Below, piece by piece: positions 48,910-58,147 of a stretch of 64,000 nt of DNA. Both the position numbers and the translations under genes were made by a program. The stretch covers positions 9,096,501-9,160,500 of the forward strand of contig NZ_JAUSUZ010000001.1 in assembly GCF_030813715.1 (NCBI RefSeq). The letters are read 5' to 3'. Below the pieces are notes generated by a model. It was given only the letters and a program-made list of their open reading frames with translations. It was not told the DNA's origin and searched no databases. Source of the DNA: Catenuloplanes indicus. GTDB taxonomy: Bacteria > Actinomycetota > Actinomycetes > Mycobacteriales > Micromonosporaceae. Position 1 is the first letter of the stretch; each line of letters starts with the position of its first letter.

Positions 48910-49445
48910 AGATCCCCGACGGTATGTGGCTCGCCGGGAACGCCGACTACAGCGTGACCATCGTCTGCGACTACGAAGACTGCCGACCGACCAACGTCGG
49001 CGAGCCCGCAGGCTGGGAACTGGCCCGCTACGGCGGAGCCGAGCTGCCTGGCCGGACCTGGTTCGACATGGACCGGCTCGGCGAGTTCCTCGCGTTCGTC
49101 CAGGACCACGCCGACCTCCACCGCAACTACGACACCGACGAGCCGTGCTGGGTACCGCTCCGCACGCTCGTCCCGGCCGGAGAGCGCGGCGCCTGGATGT
49201 GGATGGGCCGCGGCGACCACAACGGCCAGCCGGTCGAGTTCTACAAGCACGCCTCGACGCGCGGCTCGATCGCGCTAACCCGCGATGGGCGGGCCTGGCG
49301 GTCGGTCGTTGTCCAGGAATGGTGCTGGACGCCGTGGGGCTGCGCCATCCCGGATCAGAGCCCTAGCCACGAGTGCAGCAACGACGGCGTGCGCGAGTAC
49401 CGCGAGGTGCCGGCCGCCGAGGCTCTGGCGGAGGCGCTGCGATGA
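48906..49445 (+). CDS. Hypothetical phage-type protein
   Basis: A 179-aa protein (KIPDGMWLAGNADYSVTIVC). The N-terminal CDYEDC and C-terminal CWTPWGC ... HEC could bind metal. Rich in Trp and acidic residues. Not recognised. Confidence 0.6.
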   Translation: MKIPDGMWLAGNADYSVTIVCDYEDCRPTNVGEPAGWELARYGGAELPGRTWFDMDRLGEFLAFVQDHADLHRNYDTDEPCWVPLRTLVPAGERGAWMWMGRGDHNGQPVEFYKHASTRGSIALTRDGRAWRSVVVQEWCWTPWGCAIPDQSPSHECSNDGVREYREVPAAEALAEALR

Positions 49446-50431
49446 CCGCCACCATGCCCGCGCTCGCTGTGCCGGTGACCGGCTGGGATGCCACCGACGA
49501 CGAGTGGCGTGCCGACCGGACCCGCGGCCTCGGCGGCTCGGACATCTCCGCCGTGCTCGGCTTCTCCGCCTACCGCACCCCGTGGGACGTGTGGGCGGAG
49601 AAGACCGGAACCCGCTCCTGGGCCGATGATGACGCCACCGCCGCGTCGAACCTCGGCACCGCGCTGGAGCCGTGGCTGATCGGCCAGGCAACGCTCCTGG
49701 TTGGCCAGACCGTCGCGCAGACCCCGTACCGGATGTACGCGCACCCCGTCCACGGATGGCGGCTGTGCTCCCCGGACGGCGAGACCGCCGACGGCCGGCT
49801 CGTCGAAGCCAAAACCGCCGGGCTCGCGTCCGGGTGGGGGACGCCGAAGGGCTGGGACGACGGTGCGGTGCCGCTCGGCTACGAGTTCCAGTGCCGCTGG
49901 TCCATGCACGTCATGGACCGCCCCGCCGTCGAACTGATCGCGCTCGTCGCCGGCATGGGCCTGATCCGGCGGACGATCTGGCGGGACCTGGCCGTCGAGG
50001 ACGACATGGTCGAGCAGGTCGCCGCGTGGCGGGCCATCCACATCGAGGACGGTGTGGAGCCGCCGCTCGGCGCCGTCGACAACAAGGCCCTCGCCGCGCT
50101 CTACCCGGTCCCGAACGGCAAGGAGACCGACCTCGACGGCACCGACGCCGAGGAACTCCACGCCGCCTACCTGGCAGCCCGCGACGCCGAGAAGGCCGCG
50201 AAGCAGGCCAAGGAGGCCGCAGGCGCCGCCCTGAAGAAAATCCTCGGCCCGGACGAGAAAGGCCAGCTCGGCGGGCGTACCGCCGTCACCTGGTCCAGCA
50301 AGACCGGCCACGTCGACTGGCCGCGCCTCGTCGCCGAGCTGGCCGCTGCCGCCGGCGTGCCGATGCCAAACCCCGAGCTCTACCGCAAGCCCGCCACCCG
50401 CAGCCTCTCCGTGAAGGAGCTCCCCCGATGA
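49442..50431 (+). CDS. YqaJ-family recombination exonuclease
   Basis: A 329-aa PD-(D/E)XK nuclease. The YqaJ start motif is RGLGGSDISAVLGFSAYRTP, with later DGRLVEAKTAG carrying the D-EAK catalytic core and a QCRWSMHVM helix. It should degrade one strand of duplex ends to feed the RecT annealer encoded next. ATG 49442; the next gene starts 4 bases inside its stop. Confidence 0.92.
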   Translation: MTATMPALAVPVTGWDATDDEWRADRTRGLGGSDISAVLGFSAYRTPWDVWAEKTGTRSWADDDATAASNLGTALEPWLIGQATLLVGQTVAQTPYRMYAHPVHGWRLCSPDGETADGRLVEAKTAGLASGWGTPKGWDDGAVPLGYEFQCRWSMHVMDRPAVELIALVAGMGLIRRTIWRDLAVEDDMVEQVAAWRAIHIEDGVEPPLGAVDNKALAALYPVPNGKETDLDGTDAEELHAAYLAARDAEKAAKQAKEAAGAALKKILGPDEKGQLGGRTAVTWSSKTGHVDWPRLVAELAAAAGVPMPNPELYRKPATRSLSVKELPR

Positions 50432-51498
50432 CCAACAACGCCGCTGCTGCGCTCGCCACCCGCCGTGAGAACGGCGGGGTCGCCACCAACTCGATCGCCG
50501 ACAAGATCCGGTCCATGGAGGGCCAGTTCCAGGCCGCCATGCCCAAGGGTGCCGAGGCCACCCAGCTCATCCGGGACGCGCTCACCGCCATGCGGATGAC
50601 GAAGAACCTCAGCCGCGCCGAGGAGACCTCCGTCCTCGGCGCGCTCATGACCTGCGCGCAGCTCGGACTGCGCCCAGGCGTCCTCGGGCACGCGTGGCTG
50701 CTGCCGTTCTGGGACGGCAAGAACCGCGGCTACAAGGCCCAGCTCGTCATCGGCTACCAGGGGCTGATCGAGCTGGCCCACCGCTCCGGAAAGATTCAGT
50801 CGCTGATCGCCCGCACCGTCTACGCCAACGACGAGTTCGACGTCGAGTACGGGCTCGCCGACACCCTCAAGCACAAGCCGAACCTGTTCGAGGACCGCGG
50901 CGACCCGATCGCCTACTACGCCGTCGTGAAGTTCGTCGGCGGCGGGCACGCGTTCTACGTCATGTCGCACCGGGACATGCTCCGCTACCGGGACCTCAAC
51001 GCGACCGCGAAGACCAAGGACGGCAAGGTCTTCGGCCCGTGGGTCGACCACTTCGAGGGCATGGCCCACAAGACGTGCGTCCGCCAGCTCGCGAAGTACA
51101 TGCCGAAGTCGACCGAGCTCGCCATCGCCCTCGCCGCCGACGACGGCGTCCGCGTCGACATCACCCCGACCGTCGACGCCGCCGAGGCGACCGATCACCC
51201 GGTCATGGAGGGTGAGGTCGTCGACCCGGTGTCGGCGCCGCCCGCCGCCGACCGGACCGTGTCCGGGCCACCGGCCGCGCCGGGGCCGATCCAGCCGCCG
51301 CAGAAGGCCGCGCTCACCCGGCTGTGGACCCGGCTCGGCTACGCCGGCGACGACAACCACGGGGCCCGGATGCAGATCGTCGCCCACGAGCTCGGCGGCC
51401 TGGTGGTCGAGTCGACGGACGAGCTGACCACGGCCGACGCCGACATCCTGATCCGCGCGCTGACGGCGCGCGGCGAGCAGACCGGCGGTGCAGCGTGA
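50428..51498 (+). CDS. recT: RecT-family single-strand annealing protein
   Basis: A 356-aa RecT/Redbeta-like annealing protein. Core motifs are SVLGALMTCAQLGLRPGVLG, AQLVIGYQGLIELAHRSGKI and MAHKTCVRQLAKYMPKS. The C-terminal extension of about 120 residues (APPAADRTVSGPPAAPGP, then a helical domain KAALTRLWTRLGY) is longer than in the core family. Partner of the adjacent YqaJ exonuclease. Confidence 0.95.
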   Translation: MTNNAAAALATRRENGGVATNSIADKIRSMEGQFQAAMPKGAEATQLIRDALTAMRMTKNLSRAEETSVLGALMTCAQLGLRPGVLGHAWLLPFWDGKNRGYKAQLVIGYQGLIELAHRSGKIQSLIARTVYANDEFDVEYGLADTLKHKPNLFEDRGDPIAYYAVVKFVGGGHAFYVMSHRDMLRYRDLNATAKTKDGKVFGPWVDHFEGMAHKTCVRQLAKYMPKSTELAIALAADDGVRVDITPTVDAAEATDHPVMEGEVVDPVSAPPAADRTVSGPPAAPGPIQPPQKAALTRLWTRLGYAGDDNHGARMQIVAHELGGLVVESTDELTTADADILIRALTARGEQTGGAA

Positions 51499-52142
51499 GC
51501 GAGCGCCCGACTCCGGCCGCCGACGAGCGGCCGGGCTGCGACGACGAGCCGACGCCGGCCGTGTCCGACAAGCCTGAGCACGTCGTGCCGACCTGGGACG
51601 AGCGGGTCGCCGCCCGGATTGGCGCGGTTCCGTGCGGGTGGTGCGGCGTGACCGAGACGACGCTGACGGGGGCCGCGCACCACGGCGCGGCCCCGCACGC
51701 CGGGACCTGGTCGCTCACCATGCCGCCGCCGGCGAAGTGGCTCAACGCTAACGACCGGTACAAGCGGCGCCCCGACAAGGAGATCCGCGCCTGGCGCGAG
51801 GCCGCCCGCATCTACGCCCAAGGCGTGAAGCTGCCGCGGCTGGAGCGCGCGCACCTGCTCGTCGAGCTGCGGTTCCCGGACGCGCGCCGCCGGGACGTTC
51901 ACAACCTCTACCCGACGATCAAGGCCTGTATCGACGGGTTTGTCGACCACGGGCTCCTGCCCGACGACTCCCACCAATACCTTGTCGGCCCGGATCTGCG
52001 CCTCGGCCCGAAGTGCGCCTCCCGGCCGGCTGGTATCCCGGGCGAGCTGACGTTCACGGTCACCGACCTCAGCGCGGACGGCGTGTGCCCGACGTGCGCC
52101 GGGACCGGGATCGCCGCGGCGCCGCTGGCGGTGGCCGCGTGA
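51495..52142 (+). CDS. RusA-like Holliday-junction resolvase with N-terminal zinc segment
   Basis: A 215-aa protein. The RusA core is RRRDVHNLYPTIKACIDGFV, then DHGLLPDDSHQYLVG, with the conserved Asp residues. The first 70 residues are an acidic tail plus CGWCGVTETT, and a further CPTCAGTG lies near the C-terminus. It would resolve junctions made by YqaJ/RecT recombination. Both ends overlap neighbours by 4 bases. Confidence 0.86.
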   Translation: MSERPTPAADERPGCDDEPTPAVSDKPEHVVPTWDERVAARIGAVPCGWCGVTETTLTGAAHHGAAPHAGTWSLTMPPPAKWLNANDRYKRRPDKEIRAWREAARIYAQGVKLPRLERAHLLVELRFPDARRRDVHNLYPTIKACIDGFVDHGLLPDDSHQYLVGPDLRLGPKCASRPAGIPGELTFTVTDLSADGVCPTCAGTGIAAAPLAVAA

Positions 52143-52951
52143 CCTGGCACGTGGTGCAGATGTCCGGCGGCATGGGCAGCTGGGCGACCGCCCGCCGAGT
52201 CGCCGACGAGCACGGCACCCACAACCTGACCCTGCTGTTCGCCGACACCCTCGCCGAGGACCCCGACCTCCACCGGTTCCTCGACCAGGCCGCCGCCGAC
52301 ATCGGGGTGCCCGTTACCCGAGTTTGTGACGGACGCACCCCGGAGCAGGTCGACGTCGACCGCCGGTGGCTGTCGAACGCGCGGGTAGCGCAGTGCTCCC
52401 TCGAACTGAAGATCAAGCCGTGTCGGGAATGGCTCGAAGCGAACTGCGACCCGGCCGACACGATCCTCTACGTCGGTATCGACTGGACCGAGATGGAACG
52501 CATCCCGGGCATCACCCGCGGCTGGGCGCCGTGGACCGTGCGCATGCCGCTGTGCGAGCCGCCGTACATCGACAAGCGGCAGATCGAGGCGGAGTTGCGT
52601 CGGCGGGAGATCGAGCCGCCGCTGCTGAACCGGCTCGGATTCCCGCACAACAACTGCGGTGGTGCGTGCGTGCGCGGCGGCCAGGCCCAATGGGCGCACC
52701 TGCTGCGAACGTTCCCGGATCGGTTCGCAGCAAAGGAAGCCCACGAGGAGCGGATGCGCGCCCAACTTGGAGCCGACGTGTCGATCCTCAAGGACCGAAC
52801 GGGAGGCGCCACCCGTCCGCTCCCGCTGAGGCTATTCCGGTCCCGCGTCGAGATCCAGAATGCGGCACAGGCGGCCCAGGGAAGCCTGTTCGACGACCTG
52901 GACTGGGGCGGCTGCGGCTGCCTGACCTCGTTCGAGGCGGTGGCCGCGTGA
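52139..52951 (+). CDS. PP-loop (PAPS-reductase-like) ATPase
   Basis: A 270-aa adenine-nucleotide alpha-hydrolase. The PP-loop is QMSGGMGSW, where SGGxxS is kept but the usual K-D becomes M-G. Cysteines in AQCSLELKIKPCREW, NNCGGACVRGGQAQW and the terminal GGCGC could hold an iron-sulfur cluster. The family includes PAPS reductases, DndC and tRNA sulfurtransferases. Overlap with a cytosine methylase suggests nucleic-acid modification, but this is inference only. Confidence 0.78.
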   Translation: MTWHVVQMSGGMGSWATARRVADEHGTHNLTLLFADTLAEDPDLHRFLDQAAADIGVPVTRVCDGRTPEQVDVDRRWLSNARVAQCSLELKIKPCREWLEANCDPADTILYVGIDWTEMERIPGITRGWAPWTVRMPLCEPPYIDKRQIEAELRRREIEPPLLNRLGFPHNNCGGACVRGGQAQWAHLLRTFPDRFAAKEAHEERMRAQLGADVSILKDRTGGATRPLPLRLFRSRVEIQNAAQAAQGSLFDDLDWGGCGCLTSFEAVAA

Positions 52952-54234
52952 CCGCGCCGATCACCGTTGCTGGCCTCTGCGAAGGCTATGGAGGGATCTT
53001 CCTCGCCCTCCAGCGGCTGCTGCCCGTCCAGCACACCTGGTACGCCGAGAACGACCCGGCGGCCTCGGCGGTCCTCGCCGCGCACTGGCCGGACGCACCC
53101 AACCACGACGACATCACCCGCATCGACTGGTCCAGCACGACCCAGCCCGAGATCCTGACCGCGGGCTGGCCTTGTCAGCCGTTCTCCGGCGCCGGTAAGC
53201 AGCTCGGCACGGCCGACGACCGGCACCTGTGGCCGTACGTCGCGGACGCGGTGACGACGCTGCGGCCGCAGCTGTTCATCGGCGAGAACGTGCAGGGTTT
53301 GCTCACGATCGAGCACGGCCAGGTGTTCGGGAAAGTGCTCGCCGACCTCGACGTGGCCGGCTACCGGGTGTCGTGGACGACCGTTGGCGCGTGCAAGGTC
53401 GGCGCCTGCCACCACCGGCACCGGGTGTTTATCGCCGCCGCGCGCGTTGACGTCCGCGCGCCGTACTCCGACCCGATCGCGCACCGCAACGGTGACGCAT
53501 GGTTGCCCGCCCAAACGCCGCTGTTCGGCGATCACGAGGCGCTGAAGTGGCCGCAGGCCGGCTATACGGCGGGCGGGGCCGCGTGGGAACTGCCCGCCGA
53601 CGTGTGCGGTGCGGCCGGGACCATGCTGCCCACGCCGACCGCAACCCCGTACGGCAACAACCAGTCGCCCAGCGCGGGCGCCGCCGTCCGGCCGTCGCTC
53701 GACGGCGTCGTCCGGATGCTACCCACCCCCCGCGCGACTGACACTGGCACTCCTGGCCGGCGGTGCAGCGAGGGCTTCCGGCCGCCGCTGTCACAGGTGC
53801 TGCTCGCCGCGGCGTCGGAGGCGCGCGGCGTCGGTGTGCTGCTCCCGACGCCGCGCGCCTCCGACACCACCAAGGCAGGCCCGAACCAGCGCGGCTCGTC
53901 CGGCGACTGGTCCCTCCCGGCCACGGCGCAGCACGAGCGTTTCGGCGGCTACGCGAGTGCGGTGGCCCGGCAGGAGAGCGCGTTTGGTCTCCCCGTGCCG
54001 GACCCGACCGGGCCCGGCCGTGACGGCAAGGCCCGCCTGTCGCCGGCGTTTACGGAATGGATGGTGGGCCTGCCGGCCGGATGGCTCACCGACCACATCA
54101 GCCGCAACCAGGCCATCGCTCGGGCCGGTAACGGTGTGGTGCCGCAGCAGGCTGCGTACGCCCTGTCGACGCTGCGCACGTTCCAGGCCGCAGCCCGCGA
54201 GCTGACCGCGGCCCGTGAGGCGGTGGCTGCCTGA
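52948..54234 (+). CDS. DNA (cytosine-5) methyltransferase
   Basis: A 428-aa C5 methylase. Motif I is GLCEGYGGIFLAL, motif IV has the catalytic Cys in GWPCQPFSGAGKQ, motif VI is ENVQG, motif VIII is HHRHRVF and motif X is GNGVVPQQA. The region between VIII and X holds three LPTPxA(S/T)xT-like repeats (TMLPTPTATP, MLPTPRATDT, LLPTPRASDT), typical of phage-borne Dcm-like enzymes. Together with Dam it gives the element two methylases. No nuclease partner is visible. Confidence 0.94.
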   Translation: MTAPITVAGLCEGYGGIFLALQRLLPVQHTWYAENDPAASAVLAAHWPDAPNHDDITRIDWSSTTQPEILTAGWPCQPFSGAGKQLGTADDRHLWPYVADAVTTLRPQLFIGENVQGLLTIEHGQVFGKVLADLDVAGYRVSWTTVGACKVGACHHRHRVFIAAARVDVRAPYSDPIAHRNGDAWLPAQTPLFGDHEALKWPQAGYTAGGAAWELPADVCGAAGTMLPTPTATPYGNNQSPSAGAAVRPSLDGVVRMLPTPRATDTGTPGRRCSEGFRPPLSQVLLAAASEARGVGVLLPTPRASDTTKAGPNQRGSSGDWSLPATAQHERFGGYASAVARQESAFGLPVPDPTGPGRDGKARLSPAFTEWMVGLPAGWLTDHISRNQAIARAGNGVVPQQAAYALSTLRTFQAAARELTAAREAVAA

Positions 54235-54458
54235 TGACTACTTCGACGCCGGTGAGCGTGCCCACGGCCGGCTCGCTCACCGAACGCCAACTCGACGTTA
54301 TCGCGCTCGCTGCGGACGGCTGTGACAACCGCACGATCGGCCGGCTGCTGCACATCGGCGAGGACACGGTCAAAACGCACATGCGCGCCGCGTGCAAGAA
54401 GCTCGGCGCCCGGAACCGTGCTCACGCGGTCGCGTCTGCATCCGCCGTGGCTGGCTGA
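54234..54458 (+). CDS. LuxR-type helix-turn-helix protein
   Basis: A 74-aa stand-alone LuxR DNA-binding domain: SLTERQLDVIALAADGCDNR, TIGRLLHIGEDTVKTHMRAA. No receiver domain. TGATG overlap with the methylase stop. A candidate regulator inside the early operon. Confidence 0.85.
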   Translation: MTTSTPVSVPTAGSLTERQLDVIALAADGCDNRTIGRLLHIGEDTVKTHMRAACKKLGARNRAHAVASASAVAG

Positions 54459-54468
54459 GGGTGACGCC

Positions 54469-54588
54469 GTGATTGTCGATCTGCTTCTCGGTGCGTACGC
54501 CGCCCCGTGCTGGGTGGGTCCCGCGCTGCTTGCCGCTGCCGGGGTTGCCGGCGTCGTCCTCATCGTCCTCAACCGGAGGGTCCCGTGA
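54469..54588 (+). CDS. Tiny single-pass membrane protein
   Basis: 39 residues from GTG 54469 ([20 protein letters not shown]) with one hydrophobic helix ([18 protein letters not shown], positive end inside). Its stop overlaps the thyX GTG by 4 bases. Confidence 0.55.
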   Translation: MIVDLLLGAYAAPCWVGPALLAAAGVAGVVLIVLNRRVP

Positions 54589-55334
54589 ACATCGTCCCGC
54601 AGCGCGTCCAGCTCATCGCCTGGACCAGCTTCCTCCCGCCGGCCGGCGTCGCCTGGTCCACCGACGCGGACGGTGGGCAGGCGCTCGCCGAGTTCGCGGG
54701 CCGCGCCTGCTACCAGTCGTGGAAGAAGCCGAACCCGAAGACCGCCACGAACGCTGGCTACCTGGAGCACATCCTGGAGACCGGGCACTTCAGCGTGCTG
54801 GAGCACGGCTCGGTCAGCTTCTACTTCTCCGGCATCTCCCGGTCGCTCACCCACGAGCTGATCCGGCACCGGCACTTCTCCTACTCGCAGCTCTCCCAGC
54901 GGTACGTGCCGGAGCGCGATGCCGCGTTCGTCGAGCCGGACGTGATCGCCGGCGACCCGGAGCTGCACGCCATGTTCGCCAAGGCGGCCGACGCCAGCCT
55001 CGCGGCCTACACCGAGCTGCTGGAGGGCCTGGAGGCCAAGTTCGCCGACGTGGAGAGCCCGACGCTGCGCCGCAAGCAGGCCCGCCAGGCGGCCCGCGCA
55101 ATCCTGCCGAACGCGGTCGAGACCCGCATCGTCGTCACGGGAAATTACAGAGCGTGGAGGCACTTCGTCGCACTGCGCGCGACCGAGGCGGCGGACGTGG
55201 AGATCCGCGAGCTGGCCGTGGAGTGCCTGCGCCAGCTGCAGGGCGTCGCGCCGAACGTGTTCGGGGACTTCACGATCAGCACGCTGCCGGACGGCACCGA
55301 GGTCGCACACAGCCCGCACGCGGAGCGCTCGTGA
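54585..55334 (+). CDS. thyX: Flavin-dependent thymidylate synthase
   Basis: Makes dTMP from dUMP using FAD and methylenetetrahydrofolate. The ThyX signature [14 protein letters not shown] (RHRx7S) is intact, as are [14 protein letters not shown] and the C-terminal [10 protein letters not shown]. The length of 249 aa is normal. It probably raises dTTP supply for element replication. Start GTG 54585. Confidence 0.96.
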   Translation: MNIVPQRVQLIAWTSFLPPAGVAWSTDADGGQALAEFAGRACYQSWKKPNPKTATNAGYLEHILETGHFSVLEHGSVSFYFSGISRSLTHELIRHRHFSYSQLSQRYVPERDAAFVEPDVIAGDPELHAMFAKAADASLAAYTELLEGLEAKFADVESPTLRRKQARQAARAILPNAVETRIVVTGNYRAWRHFVALRATEAADVEIRELAVECLRQLQGVAPNVFGDFTISTLPDGTEVAHSPHAERS

Positions 55335-56026
55335 GCACGCTCCTCGAGGTGCGCCGGCGCATGCCGCGGACAAACCCGAACTGCACCGCAGACCGACACG
55401 GCACGGCCGCCGCATACACGCAGGCCGGATGCCGCTGCCCGGAAGGCCGCGAGGAGCGGCGCATCCGGGAGAAGCGGCGCCGGCACGGCTACGACGGCGG
55501 ACACACCTCCGTGTCCGGTCTCGGCTCCGCCCGCCGCGTGCAGGCGCTTGCTGTGCTCGGGTGGACGTTCGAGCAGATCGGAGCCCGTTTTCCGAAGCCC
55601 GTCAGTTCACGGGCGATTCAAAAGCTCGCCTATCAGGGCGACAAACGGGTGCACGTTGCGACCGCGAACAGAATCGATGTCATCTATCGGGAGCTGTCCT
55701 CCCGGCAGGGGTCGTCGCCTATCACCCGGGCGCGGGCGAAGGCCCGGGGCTGGTTGCCCCCGCTGGCCTGGGACAACATCGACGACCCGGATGAGGAGCC
55801 GCGCCTAGGTGGTGAGGGCAGCGACCTCGTTGACAAGGTTGCCATCGAACGCGCGCTCGGCGGCGACCGGATCCGACTCACGCCGGCTGAGCGGCATCAC
55901 GCGATCCATGTAGCTGTGGCCCGCGGTGTGCCGGCGACGAAGGCGGGCCGGGCGCTCGGCTTGTCGGGTTCGACGTCCCGGCACTACGCGTCCACGCCTC
56001 CGCCGGCTGCGGAGGTGGCGGCGTGA
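55331..56026 (+). CDS. Putative DNA-binding protein of actinophage type
   Basis: A 231-aa basic protein. The N-terminal [20 protein letters not shown] motif (H, C, C) may bind zinc. The middle [15 protein letters not shown] and C-terminal [21 protein letters not shown] are HTH-like. Regulator or replication accessory; function unknown. Confidence 0.65.
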   Translation: MSTLLEVRRRMPRTNPNCTADRHGTAAAYTQAGCRCPEGREERRIREKRRRHGYDGGHTSVSGLGSARRVQALAVLGWTFEQIGARFPKPVSSRAIQKLAYQGDKRVHVATANRIDVIYRELSSRQGSSPITRARAKARGWLPPLAWDNIDDPDEEPRLGGEGSDLVDKVAIERALGGDRIRLTPAERHHAIHVAVARGVPATKAGRALGLSGSTSRHYASTPPPAAEVAA

Positions 56027-56304
56027 GGAAGTCGTACGCCCGCTGCCTGGACCTGGTGGAGGCCGGGCTGATCCGCCGTACCGCCGCTTTCACGTATGAG
56101 GACGCCGAGCTGGGCGAGGTCTGGGACGACGTCGTCTACCGGCTTGTCGACGACGGGCTGCTCGCGCTTGGCGAGGACGGCTCCGTGCATACGACCACGT
56201 CCCGGGCCCGGGACTTCACGACGACCAGGGCGGCCCGGCGCCGGAAGCGCCCGCCGGCCGTCACCGATCCGTTCACCACCCCGACCGAAAGGACCAGCTC
56301 ATGA
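56023..56304 (+). CDS. Small hypothetical protein, winged-helix-like
   Basis: 93 residues ([37 protein letters not shown]). The helix pattern resembles a winged helix, with a basic C-terminal tail (TTRAARRRKRPP). Unknown. Overlaps both neighbours by 4 bases. Confidence 0.6.
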   Translation: MRKSYARCLDLVEAGLIRRTAAFTYEDAELGEVWDDVVYRLVDDGLLALGEDGSVHTTTSRARDFTTTRAARRRKRPPAVTDPFTTPTERTSS

Positions 56305-56690
56305 CGACGACCACGATCCCGGCCGGGATCAGCCAGAACACCACCGCCTGCTGGGTGCTGCGCTACGCAGACGGGCACGAGCCCGACGCCACGCACCTGG
56401 ACTTTGACCCGCACTACAGCAGCGAGGCTGAGGCCCTGACGTACGCCTCCGCATACCTGCCCGAGGACGCGATGCCGGGCACGCCGGTCCAGCTTGATGA
56501 GCGGTGCTGGACGGCGCACGCCGTCTGCGGGATGCCATTCGACTCGACCGGCGAGGGGCACATCGAGCACAACCCGAACCCGCACGACCTGATCAACTCG
56601 GCCGAGACCGGCGAGTGGACGGTCGCCGGCGGTGTGCTGTGCTGCGACACCCGCAACTGCGCCTGCCGGGCAACGGGAGCGGCGGCATGA
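56301..56690 (+). CDS. Hypothetical protein
   Basis: 129 residues. Contains two possible metal-binding clusters (ERCWTAHAVCG ... GHIEHNPNPH and LCCDTRNCAC). Not recognised. Confidence 0.6.
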   Translation: MTTTTIPAGISQNTTACWVLRYADGHEPDATHLDFDPHYSSEAEALTYASAYLPEDAMPGTPVQLDERCWTAHAVCGMPFDSTGEGHIEHNPNPHDLINSAETGEWTVAGGVLCCDTRNCACRATGAAA

Positions 56691-56950
56691 CCCGCTACAT
56701 GATGGCGACCGCCGCCCGCCACGTCACCGGCGACCTGTCCCGCAGCATCCCCGACCTGGCCTGCATCGACGGCGAGGACGGCGACGCCTACATCGGCCAG
56801 TGGGTGGCCGGGTTCGGGTTCTTCAACGTCCGCTTCCCGAAGGCGTCCACCCGGGAGCTGACCGACGCCGAACGCGCCTACTACAGGGCGAAGGTCGTCG
56901 ACCTGGCCGGGAGCGTCACCCCGATCGATCTCGGGCCGGAGGCGGCATGA
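56687..56950 (+). CDS. Small hypothetical protein
   Basis: 87 residues (MTRYMMATAARHVTGDLSRS). FGFFNVRFPKASTRELTDAE forms the core. Unknown. ATGA overlap with the upstream stop. Confidence 0.55.
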   Translation: MTRYMMATAARHVTGDLSRSIPDLACIDGEDGDAYIGQWVAGFGFFNVRFPKASTRELTDAERAYYRAKVVDLAGSVTPIDLGPEAA

Positions 56951-57186
56951 GCGCGCTCCTCACACCGACCGCGGTTTCCACGGTGGCCGTCGAACCGCAG
57001 CACGACGGCGCCCACGTCGGCCTGTTCGACCCGGCCGGTTTCGACTGCCACCGGATCTTCACCCGGCTGTCCGACGGCACCTGGACCGACGACCACGGCG
57101 ACGTCCACGTGTGGGCTGAGATCGAGCACGCGGCCCGGATCGGCGGCTACATCATCCGCGAGGTCCAGCGGGCGGTGACCGGGTGA
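56947..57186 (+). CDS. Small hypothetical protein (paralogue of next gene)
   Basis: 79 residues. The motif IFTRLSDGTWTDDHGDVHVW is repeated in the next protein as IFHRAADGMWIDEDGFEHTW, so the two genes are a tandem duplication. Unknown function. Confidence 0.58.
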   Translation: MSALLTPTAVSTVAVEPQHDGAHVGLFDPAGFDCHRIFTRLSDGTWTDDHGDVHVWAEIEHAARIGGYIIREVQRAVTG

Positions 57187-57371
57187 GCGCCGCAGTGGCC
57201 GAGCCACACACGGTCGGCGCGATCGTCAGCCTGTCCGACCGGACCGGCATCACCGGCATCTTCCACCGGGCGGCCGACGGCATGTGGATCGACGAGGACG
57301 GGTTCGAGCACACCTGGGCCGACATCGCCGTCCTCGCCGTCGGCCAGCACCTCGACGTCGACCAGTCCTGA
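57183..57371 (+). CDS. Small hypothetical protein (paralogue of previous gene)
   Basis: 62 residues from GTG 57183. It shares the DGxWxDxxGxxHxWAxI pattern with the preceding protein. It ends the coupled run; the next gene has its own ribosome-binding site. Confidence 0.58.
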   Translation: MSAAVAEPHTVGAIVSLSDRTGITGIFHRAADGMWIDEDGFEHTWADIAVLAVGQHLDVDQS

Positions 57372-57432
57372 CCAACCCGGCGCGTCCGTCACCACGGCGG
57401 GCGCGCACCCAACCCGCACCAAGGAGCACCAC

Positions 57433-57855
57433 ATGCGTTGCGTCAAGCACGGCAAGCTCATCTGCTTCTCGGCCGAGTGCCGGGGCGAGAAGCGCTGGCA
57501 GGCCCGGCCGGTCCCGCGGCTGACCGCGCCGTCTCAGTCCCGGCTGGCGGCGGCGCCCAAGGCCGCGACCTGGCCGGATGGGCTCCCGAAGCGGCCCACG
57601 ACCACGCCCATCCGCCCCTCGACGCCCCGGGCCGCGCACGACGACCTGAATGACCCGGTCTCGCCGATCCACCAGGCCACGTACGGCGGGGCGTTCTGGG
57701 GTGCCAGCGACGCCCCTGACCGGTGCACGCCGCCGACCGAGAGCAGCACCAGCTCGTCGCCGGCCGGCTACGACGGCGGCTCGTCCGGCGGCGGCTACTC
57801 GTCCAGCTCGGACAACGGCTCGTCGTCCAGCCCGTCGTGCGGCGGGGGTGAGTGA
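57433..57855 (+). CDS. Hypothetical protein with Gly/Ser-rich tail
   Basis: 140 residues with AAGGAG upstream. The N-terminal MRCVKHGKLICFSAECRGEK may bind zinc, the middle is proline-rich, and the last 40 residues are a disordered Ser/Gly run. Unknown. Confidence 0.62.
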   Translation: MRCVKHGKLICFSAECRGEKRWQARPVPRLTAPSQSRLAAAPKAATWPDGLPKRPTTTPIRPSTPRAAHDDLNDPVSPIHQATYGGAFWGASDAPDRCTPPTESSTSSSPAGYDGGSSGGGYSSSSDNGSSSSPSCGGGE

Positions 57856-57857
57856 CC

Positions 57858-58142
57858 ATGATCCGCACCTACCGGAAGCGCCCCGTCGAGGTCCAGGCGG
57901 TCGAGTGGACCGGCGACAACGAGGGCGAGATCTACGACTGGTCCGGCGGCAACTTCCGCGCCGTCGATGTCGAGGACCGCGGTGACGATCCGGACATCAC
58001 CGGCGAGGTCTACGACCGACTCCACTCGACCTGGGTCGGCGTGAAGGCCGGCCACTCGATCGTGCGGGGCGTCCAGGGCGAGTTCTACCCGATTGCGGCC
58101 GATGTCCTCGCTGAGACGTACGAGCCCGTCCCTACCGCCTAA
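57858..58142 (+). CDS. Phage-type protein of the VEAVQWTGDN family
   Basis: 94 residues. VEVQAVEWTGDNEGEIYDWS and SIVRGVQGEFYPIAADVLAETYE match a small, widespread phage protein family of unknown function. ATG 57858 is used; GTG 57852 is an in-frame alternative. Confidence 0.78.
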   Translation: MIRTYRKRPVEVQAVEWTGDNEGEIYDWSGGNFRAVDVEDRGDDPDITGEVYDRLHSTWVGVKAGHSIVRGVQGEFYPIAADVLAETYEPVPTA

Positions 58143-58147
58143 TCACC

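Noticed and set aside
47843-54234. A restriction-modification or defence island around the two methylases
   Set aside because: No restriction endonuclease, helicase or BREX/DISARM-type gene is present; the neighbours are phage recombination genes.
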